Shown one piece after another: positions 1 to 10,935 of a stretch of DNA of 64,000 nt. The notes beneath the pieces are model-generated. The model was not told the origin of the DNA and made no database searches. It worked only from the letters and a program-made list of their open reading frames with translations. This DNA comes from Limnephilus marmoratus (Eukaryota > Arthropoda > Insecta > Trichoptera > Limnephilidae): contig OU862910.1 in assembly GCA_917880885.1 (NCBI GenBank), positions 13,714,710-13,778,709 on the forward strand, read 5' to 3'. How positions within the stretch are numbered: position 1 is the first letter of the stretch; each line of letters begins with the position of its first letter. A program made the translations under genes and the position numbers.

Positions 1-421
1 AAATTCCTTAAAATACTTGAATACTTCACTTTTATTTTTAAGAAAGTAAACAAAAGCCATACGTGAGTAGTCATCAATAAATACAAGAAAGTATCTCGAT
101 CCACCAATTGAGGTTATCTCCATGGGTCCGCACACGTCCCCATGTACTAGATCCAATGAATTGCTGCTTCTTGTTGCTGCATGGACAAAAGGTAGTCGCG
201 ACTGCTTTCCTTCGCAACATATTGTGCAAGTACTCTTGTCAATCTTACACTTAACTGTGTATAATATACCCGTGACTGCACCGTCTCGCATTTTATTCAA
301 GTCATTTACATTTAAATGTCCCATTCTCCTGTGCCAGGTCACATCGCTCACTGAAGTAGATGTAAACAAACACTGTTGATTATCTAACCTCAACTTGTAA
401 ACACCATCTATTTGTGTAGCA
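1..421 (-). pseudogene. Copia family A pol fragment (pre-integrase/integrase)
   Basis: Translated on the minus strand, this stretch gives a Copia-type GAG-pre-integrase zinc site and the start of the integrase core: a WHRRMGHLN motif, a paired-cysteine segment with GKQSRLPF, then LVHGDVCGPM followed by SRYFLVFIDDYSR. The same motifs occur in the intact integrase at 44838-46958, but the two sequences are clearly different families. The window edge cuts it off on the left. On the right it stops at 421 where an LTR begins; the reading frame resumes at 1111, so 1-421 and 1111-2046 were once one gene. Integrase joins retroelement cDNA to host DNA; this copy is not functional. Confidence 0.85.
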
Positions 422-1110
422 TGTTAGCATCGGCGCTACTTGCGGCCAACGCCAAACCCAAAACCTGGAAAGGACATGCAATAAACAAGCCGGCGGCTAG
501 CTCTGCACAGCCGGCGCGAGCAAGGTCCCTCTTAAACCCAGGGCGAGTGTTTGTGGTTCGCTTGTAAATTCCTACTCCCCTTCCTTTCCTCAAAATCTCC
601 AGGTCTCCTTCCTCAATCAGAACACAGTAGTTATGCACGAAAAAGGGTTTTATTCATTTAAAGGTGAACAGGGTTCTACAAAAGGCCAGCATCGGCACTA
701 CACACATGAGTATTTGGCTATCTCTAATTAATTCTATCATAACGGGGGAGCTTCTCTCAACTCTCTCTACACGTGTTTAGTGAATTTAAATGTCAGTTCT
801 TAGCACACAGAGGGGTAGCAAGGTTCATTGGTACTCACAAGCAGGAGATAGGCGGTCGGCAGACAGGTACTGAGGAGGCGGGAGCCTCTGGAGCACAATG
901 CACAATTAAAATAAACATCGCGAGCGTTTACGGATAGCGCAATCACGGGGACACAGTTGTTATGCCGAAGGTCGGCCGAGGAATGAATGCCGGGAGCCGC
1001 TCGGCGCTTGGCTACTTGTGTCGAGCGGTGCGGGGAAAGGGGTGCGGAGGGCCTGTGTAAGGGGTCAATTCGCTATTAGCTCGCACGGGAATCAATTCCG
1101 TAACGTAACA
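422..1110 (-). repeat. LTR (solo-LTR-like) inserted in Copia A
   Basis: The segment runs from TGTTAG to GTAACA, the inverted TG...CA ends of an LTR, and is 689 bp long. It is flanked by the 4-bp repeat AGCA (418-421 and 1111-1114). Removing it with one AGCA restores the Copia reading frame exactly. An AATAAA signal lies on the minus strand near 645-655, suggesting minus orientation. No second LTR or internal region is present, so it resembles a solo LTR left by LTR-LTR recombination. A second copy is at 9266-9954 with a handful of mismatches. The parent family is not identified; 4-bp duplications are usual for Gypsy or BEL integrases. Confidence 0.75.
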
Positions 1111-2046
1111 AGCAACTGCCACCAAATCCTTCTTTTTGTTGTAAACACAGCAACAATCATCTTTGAATTCTACACTATTGCCATTCTTTATGAGTTGACA
1201 TATTGAGATCAAATTTGTGGTAAGATTAGGAACACATAAAACTTCTTTCAAAGTAACCTCAAATTTGCAATTTGTAGTGACTGTTATTATGTCTACACTA
1301 CCAACGCACAATACAGGCATATCACTTTGATTTGCTGCTATTATCTCCTTGATCTTTGGCGAATAAGATGCATTTTTTATTAGGTTTACATCCGGCGTCA
1401 TGTGAACACTCGCACCACTGTCTAAGTAAAAATCTTTTTTACTATAATTCCCGCTCAAGAAAACAGCCGAAAACGCATTAGTTTTCTTCATTTGTTGTTG
1501 ATCATTCTGTTTACACTGCGATTTATAGTGACCGTATTGACGACAACGGTAACACTTTATGTTATTTCTGTCAGTTTTGTTTACATTCGAACTGACCATA
1601 GACGACGAACTACGACGTTCATAGTTAGAACTATCACTTCTGCCAGTGCTGCCAACTTAAGAATACTGTTGGCGACTGTGCTGCCCTCTACTCAAGAAAG
1701 CGCCACCACCGGAAGACGTGTGTTCGCCTTCATTTCCTACAAGGTCAAGTAATTTGGCCTTCATGACATCAGCAGTAATGGCGATACCGGAATGCTCTAT
1801 AGCGATGATCATGGGGAAGTATTTTTCAGGTAAACCTGCCAACAGCAGGCTGCCAATCCACTCATCTCCGATCTGAAAGCCCGTACCAGATAATCTTTGC
1901 GCCGTTTCGATTACTTGCGTGACGTAGCTTGTCATTGACTCGCAACTTTCTAGGCGAATCGAAATTAGGTTCCTCAGCAAAGTTATTCTTCTGGCGAATC
2001 CTGAGTCATCGAACATAGATTTCAGCTTTTCCCATAAGTTCACGGC
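1111..2046 (-). pseudogene. Copia family A gag-protease relic, copy 1
   Basis: Read on the minus strand from 2046, this encodes a Copia gag segment (WEKLKSMFDDSGF, then SCESMTSYVTQVIETAQ, of the UBN2 gag family), a CCHC zinc knuckle CYRCRQYGHYKSQC and an aspartic protease active site YLDSGASVHMT. An in-frame TAA at 1657-1659 separates the gag part from the zinc-knuckle/protease part; the frame is otherwise open through it, so this is a nonsense mutation rather than two genes. The 5' end of gag is lost at 2046, where unrelated sequence starts. The matching copy at 9955-10935 carries the same stop codon. Confidence 0.85.
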
Positions 2047-2523
2047 TAAATGACTCTAAATTGTATCATTGGTCTGTGAGCTAAGTTTGCGTAGCGTGGT
2101 TTGCGTAGAATGTTTGGGGTGTTTGAACGTTGCACTGAAGTTACAAGGTTACTTTGTCACAGTAACCTGGCCCGTTTGAGATTACACTCAAGGAACACTA
2201 GGGTCTTAAAGAAAACACGAAGACGAGAACGCAGGATGAGGCTTCTTGGTGGTGGAGAGGGTTCTACCTGTCACAGAGGTCAAAAAGGTAGCTGCTTCCG
2301 GATCCTGTGGGTGGGCCAGTATGACATCATTGAGGTACTGGAGAGTGGAATTGTAATTGGTGGTTGGTCCTTTATAGAGGAGGTGGTTTGTGTGCATGAC
2401 AGCCGTTGTTGTGATGGTGGTTGGTACACTGGTTTGTATACAGTAGGATTGTTGTATGAACAATTGTTGGTATTGTTATTTGCGCAAGGGCACAGGAGCA
2501 TTGGCATGATGGCAACAGAGCAA
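2047..2523. other. No gene recognised
   Basis: Sequence between the Copia relic and the minisatellite. Open frames cross it (for example 2101-2853 plus) only because they run into the 45-bp array, which is open in several frames. No domain, tRNA or terminal repeat is visible. Confidence 0.6.
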
Positions 2524-2816
2524 TTTGCAAGGTGCAGCTGGAACATTTGCAAGATGCAGCAGGAACATTTGTACAATGGCAACAGGAACATTTGCGAGAT
2601 GCCGCAGGAACATTTGTACAATGGCAACAGGAACATTTGCGCGATGCCGCAGGAACATTTGTACAATGGCAACAGGAACATTTGCGAGATGCCGCAGGAA
2701 CATTTGCACGATGGCAACAGGAACATTTGCAAGGTGCCGCAGGAACATTTGTACAATGGCAACAGGAACATTTGTGAGATGCCGCAGGAACATTTGCACG
2801 ATGGCAACAGGAACAT
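2524..2816. repeat. Minisatellite, 45-bp unit of two related halves
   Basis: About six tandem copies of a 45-bp unit built from a 24-bp and a 21-bp half, each containing GGAACATTTG. One half continues with TACAATGGCAA and the other with CGAGATGCC or a variant. Because 45 is a multiple of three and the unit lacks stops, at least two plus frames and two minus frames remain open, giving 15-residue protein repeats. I see no start context, domain or homologue, so I treat it as a tandem repeat rather than a gene. Confidence 0.85.
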
Positions 2817-2829
2817 GAACCAACTTAGA

Positions 2830-3599
2830 GCTGACGTGCTCGGGTTTGTTTGAGTGATGGTTTTGTGATGATACAATTCGCAACTACACGCACGACTCAC
2901 ACTAGGTTATGTTAGGTGTGGTCGGGTGCTTTTGGTACGTAGGGTTTGAAGGCATGGGACCTCCGTGACGGTAGTGAAGGCAGCATGAAGAGAGGCGCAG
3001 GTGTAGATGGGGTGAAGAGCTGCTGGTCTTCTTATTAATCCGGCGAAAAAATTATTATTAGAACAAAATTCTTGAAGTTTACCTGCCTGGTAGACCACTG
3101 ATGAAAAGGTTTGGAGAGAAACAAGGTGTGCATGTTGAGAAAGATTGGATTTGTTTGACGTGTAGAGAGAGAGAGAGAGACGGAGAGAGAGTTAACTAAA
3201 TGCAACTACAGACATATACATATTACAAAGGTACGTATTCAAGGAAGGTTCTGTTTAACCCATTTAGTTTTTTTTAAACTAAATACATTTCCAAGAACAC
3301 GTAGGTAATGGTTTGTACGTATGACAAAATGCCACGTTCGAAAGAAGTTGGTCTTCCATGACCTATGCTCACGTCTATACGGTAGCATTTTTTCTACTTT
3401 CGAAGAACAAAAACATTGAGTACAAATAAGTTATGAAAAGTGGGAAAGGAGTAGGAAGTTGAAAGGATCCGTGTATGAAGGTTGTCCCATTTGACAAACG
3501 AAACGCCAAGTGCGTAACGCATATATCCCTATTCACGGATAATTTCGAGGAAGGGAAAGGGTGACAATTGGGAACATTTGAACGAAGAAAACTGCTGAG
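2830..3599. other. No gene recognised; (GA)n microsatellite inside
   Basis: No coding features are recognisable. A GA dinucleotide run interrupted by one CGG lies at about 3163-3191. The right end grades into the 5'-truncated LINE, whose exact 5' breakpoint I cannot place. Confidence 0.55.
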
Positions 3600-3637
3600 G
3601 ACTCGGCTATTTCCGAAATTCGACCTCTGAGTGGAAG

Positions 3638-5332
3638 GTGAAACAAGGTCTACAGCAGTTATCCTGGCACATTACAATAGGTAAAATGTTTGCAGATAAC
3701 TCAACCCTCGATGACCAAGGTGCTGTCCCGACGTCGGTTCCTCACTGCGGTTTTCGTATGAAAAAGCTGAGGATTCGGCATCGGGAAGTACTCCATGTTT
3801 TACGAGGGCTTGATGTTAATAAAGCTAGTGGGCCTGACGGAATACCTGCCCTGGTACTGCAGAGGTGCGCTGCAGAAATAGCTCCAATTTTGACGAAGCT
3901 TTTTAAATTGTCCCTGAAGACTGGCTCTGTGCCCTCTGGTTGGAAAAAAGCGGTTATCCATCCTATTCCAAAGAAGGGTGACCGCTCCAACCCGGCCAAC
4001 TACCGCCCCATAGCGATCACATCAGTTCTGTCTAAGGTGATGGAACGTGTGATCAACGACAAACTGCTCACATACCTCGAGAAGAACAAAATTATTAACG
4101 ACCGTCAATACGGATTCCGGCGGAACCGCTCGTGCGGTGATCTTCTCGCGTATGTGACGCATGTTTGGGGGCGATGCCTGGAACGTTTCGGTGAGACCCA
4201 AACGGTTGCACTGGACATCTCCAAGGCCTTTGACCGGGTTTGGCACCGAGGACTTGTCAACAAACTGCATTCTTACGGACTTCCCGCATCCTTGTGTATG
4301 TGGATTGCCGACTTCTTGAGGGAGAGGTCGATTCAGACGGTAGTCGATGGTTTCACTTCTTCCTCACACTCGATAAATGCTGGCGTCCCGCAGGGATCGG
4401 TTCTGTCTCCGACTTTGTTTTTGTTGCACATCAACGACCTTTTGTCATGTGCACCAATTCACTGTTACGCGGATGACAGTACAGTTCATGATAGCTTTTT
4501 GTTTGACAAGCCCCCAAAGGGCTCACAAACTCCAACAGCTCGTAGGGCTTTGAAGCAAAGAATGGACGGTTACCTCGAGAGTGTTTTCTCTTGGGGTAAA
4601 ATTAATCTCGTTGAATTTAATGTTTCAAAGACCCAATCTTGTCTGATTACGTCTAAAAGGGATCGAAATGAAAATCTAGTCTCTTTCAACGGAAGCAATC
4701 TTCCGAACAGGCCCTCCATTGATATGCTTGGTGTAACCCTAAGTGACCAGCTCAGGTATGGGGGCTCCATCGAAGCCAGAGTAAAGTTAGCCTCCCAAAA
4801 ACTGGGCGTACTGTACAGGGCCCGCAGATACTTTAATAGTACACAACTGCTAACCTTGTACAAATCACAAGTACGCCCCACGGTTGAATTTGGCAGCCAT
4901 CTCTGGTCTGGAGCTCCAAAATACCTGAAAAATACCCTCGACTCTGTGCAGAAACGGGCGGTCCGTTTGATAGATTCTCCCATCTTAACAGACGGATTGC
5001 AATCTTTAGAGCACAGGCGTCGGGTGGGAATGCTATCCTTGTTCTACCGGTATTACAATGGAAGATGCTCTGAAGAACTAGCATCATTGATCCCTTCGGC
5101 ACCGGTGCATAGTCGGGAAACACGCCAAACGCGTGCCCAACATTTGTACACGGTTGACATTTGTCACATGAGAACGGGTCGTTTCTTCGACTCGTTCTTG
5201 TGTTCAACAGCTCGGCTGTGGAATGATTTGCCGGCCTCTGTGTTTCCTCCTTCCTACAACATGGGTCTCTTCAAGACCAATGTTCATTCCTTCCTCTCCT
5301 CAAAAAGACTCTCCACACAGCATCCCAGATGA
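3638..5332 (+). CDS. LINE reverse transcriptase, ORF2 C-terminal part
   Basis: An open frame of 564 codons, long for a truncated copy, so the insertion is fairly young. RT motifs in order: SGPDGIP (about residue 63), NYRPIAITS (about 122), ALDISKAFDRVWH with the first catalytic aspartate (about 190-202), GVPQGSVLSP (about 248), and YADDS with the catalytic DD pair (about 277). The C-terminal part contains RTGRFFDS and ARLWNDLPASVFP, a conserved tail seen in many insect LINE ORF2 proteins. The N-terminal APE-type endonuclease is absent, so the apparent start is only the truncation edge. The protein would copy LINE RNA at a nicked chromosomal target. Confidence 0.85.
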   Translation: MKQGLQQLSWHITIGKMFADNSTLDDQGAVPTSVPHCGFRMKKLRIRHREVLHVLRGLDVNKASGPDGIPALVLQRCAAEIAPILTKLFKLSLKTGSVPSGWKKAVIHPIPKKGDRSNPANYRPIAITSVLSKVMERVINDKLLTYLEKNKIINDRQYGFRRNRSCGDLLAYVTHVWGRCLERFGETQTVALDISKAFDRVWHRGLVNKLHSYGLPASLCMWIADFLRERSIQTVVDGFTSSSHSINAGVPQGSVLSPTLFLLHINDLLSCAPIHCYADDSTVHDSFLFDKPPKGSQTPTARRALKQRMDGYLESVFSWGKINLVEFNVSKTQSCLITSKRDRNENLVSFNGSNLPNRPSIDMLGVTLSDQLRYGGSIEARVKLASQKLGVLYRARRYFNSTQLLTLYKSQVRPTVEFGSHLWSGAPKYLKNTLDSVQKRAVRLIDSPILTDGLQSLEHRRRVGMLSLFYRYYNGRCSEELASLIPSAPVHSRETRQTRAQHLYTVDICHMRTGRFFDSFLCSTARLWNDLPASVFPPSYNMGLFKTNVHSFLSSKRLSTQHPR

Positions 5333-5379
5333 CATAGGCCCTGAGGGAAATTATTTTCCTCAGGGCCTCCTGTGTGGAG
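5311..5379 (+). other. LINE 3'-terminal double stem-loop
   Basis: Two nested perfect inverted repeats: the outer arms CTCCACACAG (5311-5320) and CTGTGTGGAG (5370-5379), and the inner arms AGGCCCTGAGG (5336-5346) and CCTCAGGGCCT (5358-5368). It lies at the end of the RT frame, just before the A tail. In LINEs such 3' structures are often the RT's template recognition site; that role is inferred here. Confidence 0.8.
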
Positions 5380-5411
5380 TTAATGTAAAAAAAAAAAAAA
5401 AAAAAAAAAAA

Positions 5412-7759
5412 TACCATTTGGTAGTGTGGGACAAAAGGAATACACTGACATAAAAGAGTCTAATCCTCCACGTGTATTGGGTAGAAGATTAGAGGGTCGT
5501 TTTATTCTCCTACTTGTTTGCGAGAAATGACAGACCCTTGCTCAAATCTCACAAACCTGGGGGGGTTTTCTTGTTCGTCTCCCAGACAACGAGTTAGGTG
5601 TTTTTTGTGTCCATCAACTTAACTCCTACGACACGATGCCCCATAATCATGAGTGAAGCGTATGATTAGTCCTTTTGAGATAGTGGATAGTTCCTGGGTT
5701 CTTGTGACAGGAAGTCCACGGGCATGTTAATGAGTACTCTGCTGCAAAAGCAATAATTTTCTGATAACAGAAAATAAAAGGCGTGTGATCTACACTTGGT
5801 AGGTCACACAAACATGGGGGTAGATATTATTTCGTTCGCACGACTCATGGTGAGTATTGTAACGTCTTCACGTTTGGTGCACAGATTATATAAGTACACA
5901 GTTATAACAAAGCGGTTCTCATGCCAAAAGACACACGACCAAAAAGGGGCGGTTCTCATGCCAAAAGACACACGACCAACTCAATAACATTTAGTTAAGA
6001 GTATAAAGTAATTATAACGAACTTCTCGTATCATGGCGGATGTTTTGAGGATCTCTCGTATGATGGTAGATATTGTCACGTTTTCACGTCTCACGTGACA
6101 GGAATGAACGATTTACAACAAATTTTGCCCAGTATTGAAAGACAGTAACCCAATAGGTATTTAAAACAATTTAATGAGATAAATCACCCTCTCGATCAAC
6201 AACCCTGTGTTGACGAGCAAACAATGAGTAGTTATGACGGACTCCCCGTGACGTGTAAAAACACAAAGATATTATGAGATTCGCATCTATAGCAGTGGAT
6301 ATTGTAAGGTTCACACCTATAACAAATATTTTTCTCAGAATCCGACAAAATACGATTCTGGAAAAAAATAGAGCAATTGGGTTGAGCGCCATTCTAATTT
6401 TTGGAAAAAGAAGAAAAACCACAAGTAGCAACAAGGTTGCCCTTGAATTGTTTCGAATCCAGCGAATGTGACCTGATAGGTGTGTACATTTGGTGTATTC
6501 GAAACGATCCCCAATATACAACATTACTATGAATGTGTTAGGATGGGGTGAAGAGGAAAAAGAAAAAAGAAAAAACGGGAGGATTTCCTATTATAACGGA
6601 AATCGTCGCGACATTCTTACAATATGGTGCTGTGACCATAGTAGTGAGCTGCGGCAATGGTCTGAAACCAATGGTTATTATACAGACGTGCACTTAAGAT
6701 TTTATATTTACAACATTAGGGTAGGGACGTACTGGTACGACAAAAACCCGACACAAAACAATTAAAAAAAGGTGATATGACAAGATGAGGCGATGAGGTG
6801 AGAAAAAAAACGCGCGGATGCTGCAAGAATTGTGAAAAGGAAAGCGACGTCTTGGAGCAAGAGTTTTCCGGAACCGTTGATGGTAGGAGGAAAAGGAGGC
6901 CCTTTCCCGAAGTGATCAATTTCAGGAAGAGGATGCATACAAGTATGAAAACGGTGCCCCAAGAGGTGCTCTTGTGGTACAGCAGGCAAGGCACGCAGGA
7001 TGTACAAGAACATATAAAATTATGCAAAAAGAAAAAGAATGTACAGGAGTTAGGCTACCGTTGACATTAATGTGCCTTCGGGTGTAAGGATTACCTTACG
7101 AATGCCCATATGGGTGATTATTTACATTTAATATTTACAAGTAACTCACGTCATTTATGACAAGAATTATAAGACTTTTAAAGAGACCGCATCGCACTGA
7201 TTGACGACTGGCCAAGAGAGGTCAGGGGCGTAATGATGATCAGGGTTAACAAGATGCATGTTTTGCCAATTTGATAACGCCTGAGAACTTGATGTGATGG
7301 AATTTACTGATTCCGTATTCCCAATTTTTACAATGTTTTTCACATGGTAATTTCCGATGTGTTTACCAGAGATGTCAGATCGTATATTTTTGTTGGTTCC
7401 TGGGCTTGCACCACCAAGGGTTTTGCTTCGGAGACTGTGAGGGGGGTAGTGATGATTTCCGAGATGACTTCCGGTTGAAATTGCAACCTCCTGATGTATT
7501 TTTTGTTGTAGAAAGAAGCATATAGAGTAAGGCATTTTTTGGATTTATTCCGAGGAGAAATATTTCTATTTCTCAGGGCCTGTAGTAATTCTTCCTTTCT
7601 TGAAGTAAAGACGTGCGGGATTATACCCAGCGTAACTTGAGGAACTTCCATGGTGTATAGGAGAGTGACCTTATGTTGGAAAAAGTGAGAACTAGACTCG
7701 CAATTGGAAAGAAATTGGGCAGAGATTGACCACTGGGGACGTATTTTTACAAAAAGTTT
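5412..7759. other. No gene recognised; short duplications
   Basis: No recognisable protein, RNA gene or complete transposon. A 31-bp sequence starting GCGGTTCTCATG is duplicated at 5912-5942 and 5949-5979. Around 5820-6320 a degenerate phrase of the type TAGATATTGT...ACGTTTTCAC recurs several times. Minus frames at 7340-7651 (103 codons) and 6171-6524 (117 codons) have no domain I can name and are probably chance. Confidence 0.5.
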
Positions 7760-8095
7760 TTGAAAAAAAACGCGATTTTTATAAGTGTTTGGTTTATTTG
7801 AAAATTTGGGCAGGGGTTTGCCTCAAAAAACGTGATTTTGTGAAAAAATCCAGATGTTTTGGAAATTTGTTGAAAATTTTCCAAGTCCAAAAACGAGAAA
7901 AATTTGGGCAGCGGTTTCCCTTAAAAAACGTGATTTTGTGAAAAAAATCCAGATGTTTTGGAAATTTGTTGAAAATTTTTTAAGTCCAAAAACGAGAAAA
8001 ATTTGGGCAGCGGTTTCCCTTAAAAAACGTGATTTTGTGAAAAAATCCAGATGTTTTGGAAATTTCTTAAAAATTTTCAAAGTCCGGATATGAAA
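7760..8095. repeat. Tandem repeat, about 98-bp unit
   Basis: The phrase CGTGATTTTGTGAAAAAATC recurs at 7831, 7929 and 8028, giving a period of 98-99 bp, with a more diverged partial unit before 7831. Each unit includes CCAGATGTTTTGGAAATTTG and TTGGGCAG[CG]GGTTT. Open frames on both strands here are a by-product of the repeat. Confidence 0.85.
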
Positions 8096-9265
8096 ATTTC
8101 ACAAGCCGGGATTCATCTTAAAGGAACACGTTTTTAGAATTTATTCCGATGTTTTTGAAAAAGGTTTGCAAATTTGCAAAAGTCTGGAAAAGAAAAAAAA
8201 TAAAAAAACGGAAACGAGGTTCGCCTCAAACGAGCATGTTTTTGAATATTTCCATTAGCTTTCCAAAGGGGAATTCTTAAGAAAGGAAAGAAATATTTTT
8301 CTTTTATACGAGTTTTCGTGGAAGTATTTGTTTGAAAATTCAACAATGTCTTGGGGAATAGTTTTTTATTTACGTGGCTAGGCTGTAGCCTGATTTGAGC
8401 ATCACCAATTATTGGTATTTACCCGCCGACTTCCTTTTATCATAACAAGTTATATGCAGAAATGTGCATACGGATATAATGCCTGACTCGAGGAATCGAC
8501 GTCAACGCGAACTAGGCATTTTTCGAATTATGTCGTCTGTTTCTTTATGAAAGATGATAGGTGCGCAAGAAAAAGGGAGAAACGGACGACAGAAGTACAA
8601 AAAAAATGCCCAATTGTCAAAAGGTAGAAAGAATTTAATCCACTTGTTTCCCTTAAGCTGCAAAATATGCCGTTATATATACAGGCCAGTATTTTGCGAA
8701 ATAGTCCCCTACCCGCAGAATATGTCGATATCAAATACAGACCAGCACTCTGCGGAATAAGTTTATTAATAAAAACTGGTTAATTAACTTTCGGGAAACG
8801 AAGCGGGTAATTGGTTTATCATATACAGGATTTTAATTGTTGAATAACTTTGTTTTAAATATTTGTGTACATTTCCACTATTAATCTTGTATTTGAAACT
8901 AGCAAATTTAGTCGGTCGACACTTGTAAACACTATATTTTTCACGACGGCAACTTTCTTGGTTGAGCACTTTACGTAGGAATACCGGTGATAATGTTTTG
9001 TCGAGTGACGACTCGAAAATGAAGGAATCGTGCCCGTGATAATTTAAATTGCAATTCAAAGTTACAATCGCGCCGGGGTTCTTGATGGAAATGCTAGACA
9101 AATTGGGGATAACGAGACAAAACATTATAAAGTTTAAACAATTGCTGATTGAAGAACGAGACTGTGGGACCGTGAAGAGGGAGGGAAAAAAATTGCCCCT
9201 AAGTTGGAAACCAGTGTTGGCATTGGGGAGGTGAGGAAAAAAAATTGCCACACGTTGGGCGACAG
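8096..9265. other. No gene recognised
   Basis: AT-rich sequence with no recognisable coding or RNA feature. It is bounded on the right by the abrupt start of the second LTR copy at 9266. Confidence 0.5.
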
Positions 9266-9954
9266 TGTTAGCATCGGCGCTACTTGCGGCCAACGCCAAA
9301 CCCAAAACCTGGAAAGGACATGCAATAAACAAGCCGGCGGCTAGCTCTGCACAGCCGGCGCGAGCAAGGTCCCTCTTAAACCCAGGGCGAGTGTTTGTGG
9401 TTCGCTTGTAAATTCCTACTCCCCTTCCTTTCCTCAAAATCTCCAGGTCTCCTTCCTCAATCAGAACACAGTAGTTATGCACGAAAAAGGGTTTTATTCA
9501 TTTAAAGGTGAACAGGGTTCTACAAAAGGCCAGCATCGGCACTACACACATGAGTATTTGGCTATCTCTAATTAATTCTATCATAACGGGGGAGCTTCTC
9601 TCAACTCTCTCTACACGTGTTTAGTGAATTTAAATGTCAGTTCTTAGCACACAGAGGGGTAGCAAGGTTCATTGGTACTCACAAGCAGGAGATAGGCGGT
9701 CGGCAGACAGGTACTGAGGAGGCGGGAGCCTCTGGAGCACAATGCACAATTAAAATAAACATCGCGAGCGTTTACGGAGAGCGCAATCACGGGGACACAG
9801 TTGTTATGCCGAAGGTCGGCCGAGGAATGAATGCCGGGAGCCGCTCGGCGCTTGGCTACTTGTGTCGAGCGGTGCGGGGAAAGGGGGGCGGAGGGCCTGT
9901 GTAAGGGGTCAATTTGCTATTAGCTCGCACGGGAATCAATTCCGTAACGTAACA
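9266..9954 (-). repeat. LTR copy 2, chimeric left flank
   Basis: Same 689-bp LTR as 422-1110, offset by exactly 8844 bp with no net indel. Differences seen by eye include GATAGC/GAGAGC, a G/T in a G-rich run and CAATTC/CAATTT. To its right is the same Copia gag-protease relic, but to its left is unrelated sequence (ending GGGCGACAG) instead of Copia integrase, so the 4-bp AGCA duplication is absent on that side. Confidence 0.85.
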
Positions 9955-10935
9955 AGCAACTGCCACCAAATCCTTCTTTTTGTTGTAAACACAGCAACAA
10001 TCATCTTTGAATTCTACACTATTGCCATTCTTTATGAGTTGACATATTGAGATCAAATTTGTGGTAAGATTAGGAACACATAAAACTTCTTTCAAAGTAA
10101 CCTCAAATTTGCAATTTGTAGTGACTGTTATTATGTCTACACTACCAACGCACAATACAGGCATATCACTTTGATTTGCTGCTATTATCTCCTTGATCTT
10201 TGGCGAATAAGATGCATTTTTTATTAGGTTTACATCCGGCGTCATGTGAACACTCGCACCACTGTCTAAGTAAAAATCTTTTTTACTATAATTCCCGCTC
10301 AAGAAAACAGCCGAAAACGCATTAGTTTTCTTCATTTGTTGTTGATCATTCTGTTTACACTGCGATTTATAGTGACCGTATTGACGACAACGGTAACACT
10401 TTATGTTATTTCTGTCAGTTTTGTTTACATTCGAACTGACCATAGACGACGAACTACGACGTTCATAGTTAGAACTGTCACTTCTGCCAGTGCTGCCAAC
10501 TTAAGAATACTGTTGGCGACTGTGCTGCCCTCTACTCAAGAAAGCGCCACCACCGGAAGACATGTGTTCGCCTTCATTTCCTACAAGGTCAAGTAATTTG
10601 GCCTTCATGACATCAGCAGTAATGGCGATACCGGAATGCTCTATAGCGATGATCATGGGGAAGTATTTTTCAGGTAAACCTGCCAACAGCAGGCTGCCAA
10701 TCCACTCATCTCCGATCTGAAAGCCCGTACCAGATAATCTTTGCGCCGTTTCGATTACTTGCGTGACGTAGCTTGTCATTGACTCGCAACTTTCTAGGCG
10801 AATCGAAATTAGGTTCCTCAGCAAAGTTATTCTTCTGGAGAATCCTGAGTCATCGAACATAGATTTCAGCTTTTCCCATAAGTTCACGGCACTTGTTGCC
10901 TCTCTAATATGAATATACAATGACGGATCAATAGG
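9955..10935 (-). pseudogene. Copia family A gag-protease relic, copy 2
   Basis: Near-identical to 1111-2046, including the same in-frame TAA in gag (10501-10503), so it shares that dead ancestor rather than being an independent retrotransposition. It extends about 45 bp further 5' into gag (the motif DPSLYIHIREAT), where copy 1 has switched to unrelated DNA. Zinc knuckle CYRCRQYGHYKSQC and protease motif DSGASVHMT are both present. The right end is cut by an RTE-like LINE at about 10936. Confidence 0.85.

Larger units (their letters stand above)
3600..5411 (+). mobile_element. 5'-truncated LINE with hairpin 3' end and poly-A tail
   Basis: A non-LTR retrotransposon copy that retains the reverse transcriptase and C-terminal region, a very short 3' UTR and a 25-nt A run (5387-5411). 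The endonuclease and any ORF1 are missing, as is normal for incomplete target-primed reverse transcription. The breakpoint at about 3600 is approximate, and I found no convincing target-site duplication. The 3' end forms a long hairpin (5311-5379) that recurs at several sites in the window. The RT resembles the Jockey/CR1/L2 group rather than RTE; the exact clade is unresolved. Confidence 0.85.

Noticed and set aside
2101..2853. 250-codon plus frame and a 206-codon minus frame
   Set aside because: Both are held open by the 45-bp minisatellite, a multiple of three without stops.
6171..6524. 117-codon minus frame with hydrophobic stretch
   Set aside because: AT-rich, no domain and no start context; opposite-strand frames of similar length are present. 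Chance is likely.
8784..9482. 232-codon minus frame
   Set aside because: It runs across the LTR edge at 9266 into unrelated DNA, and its first part reappears antisense in the LTR at 408-638; no domain.
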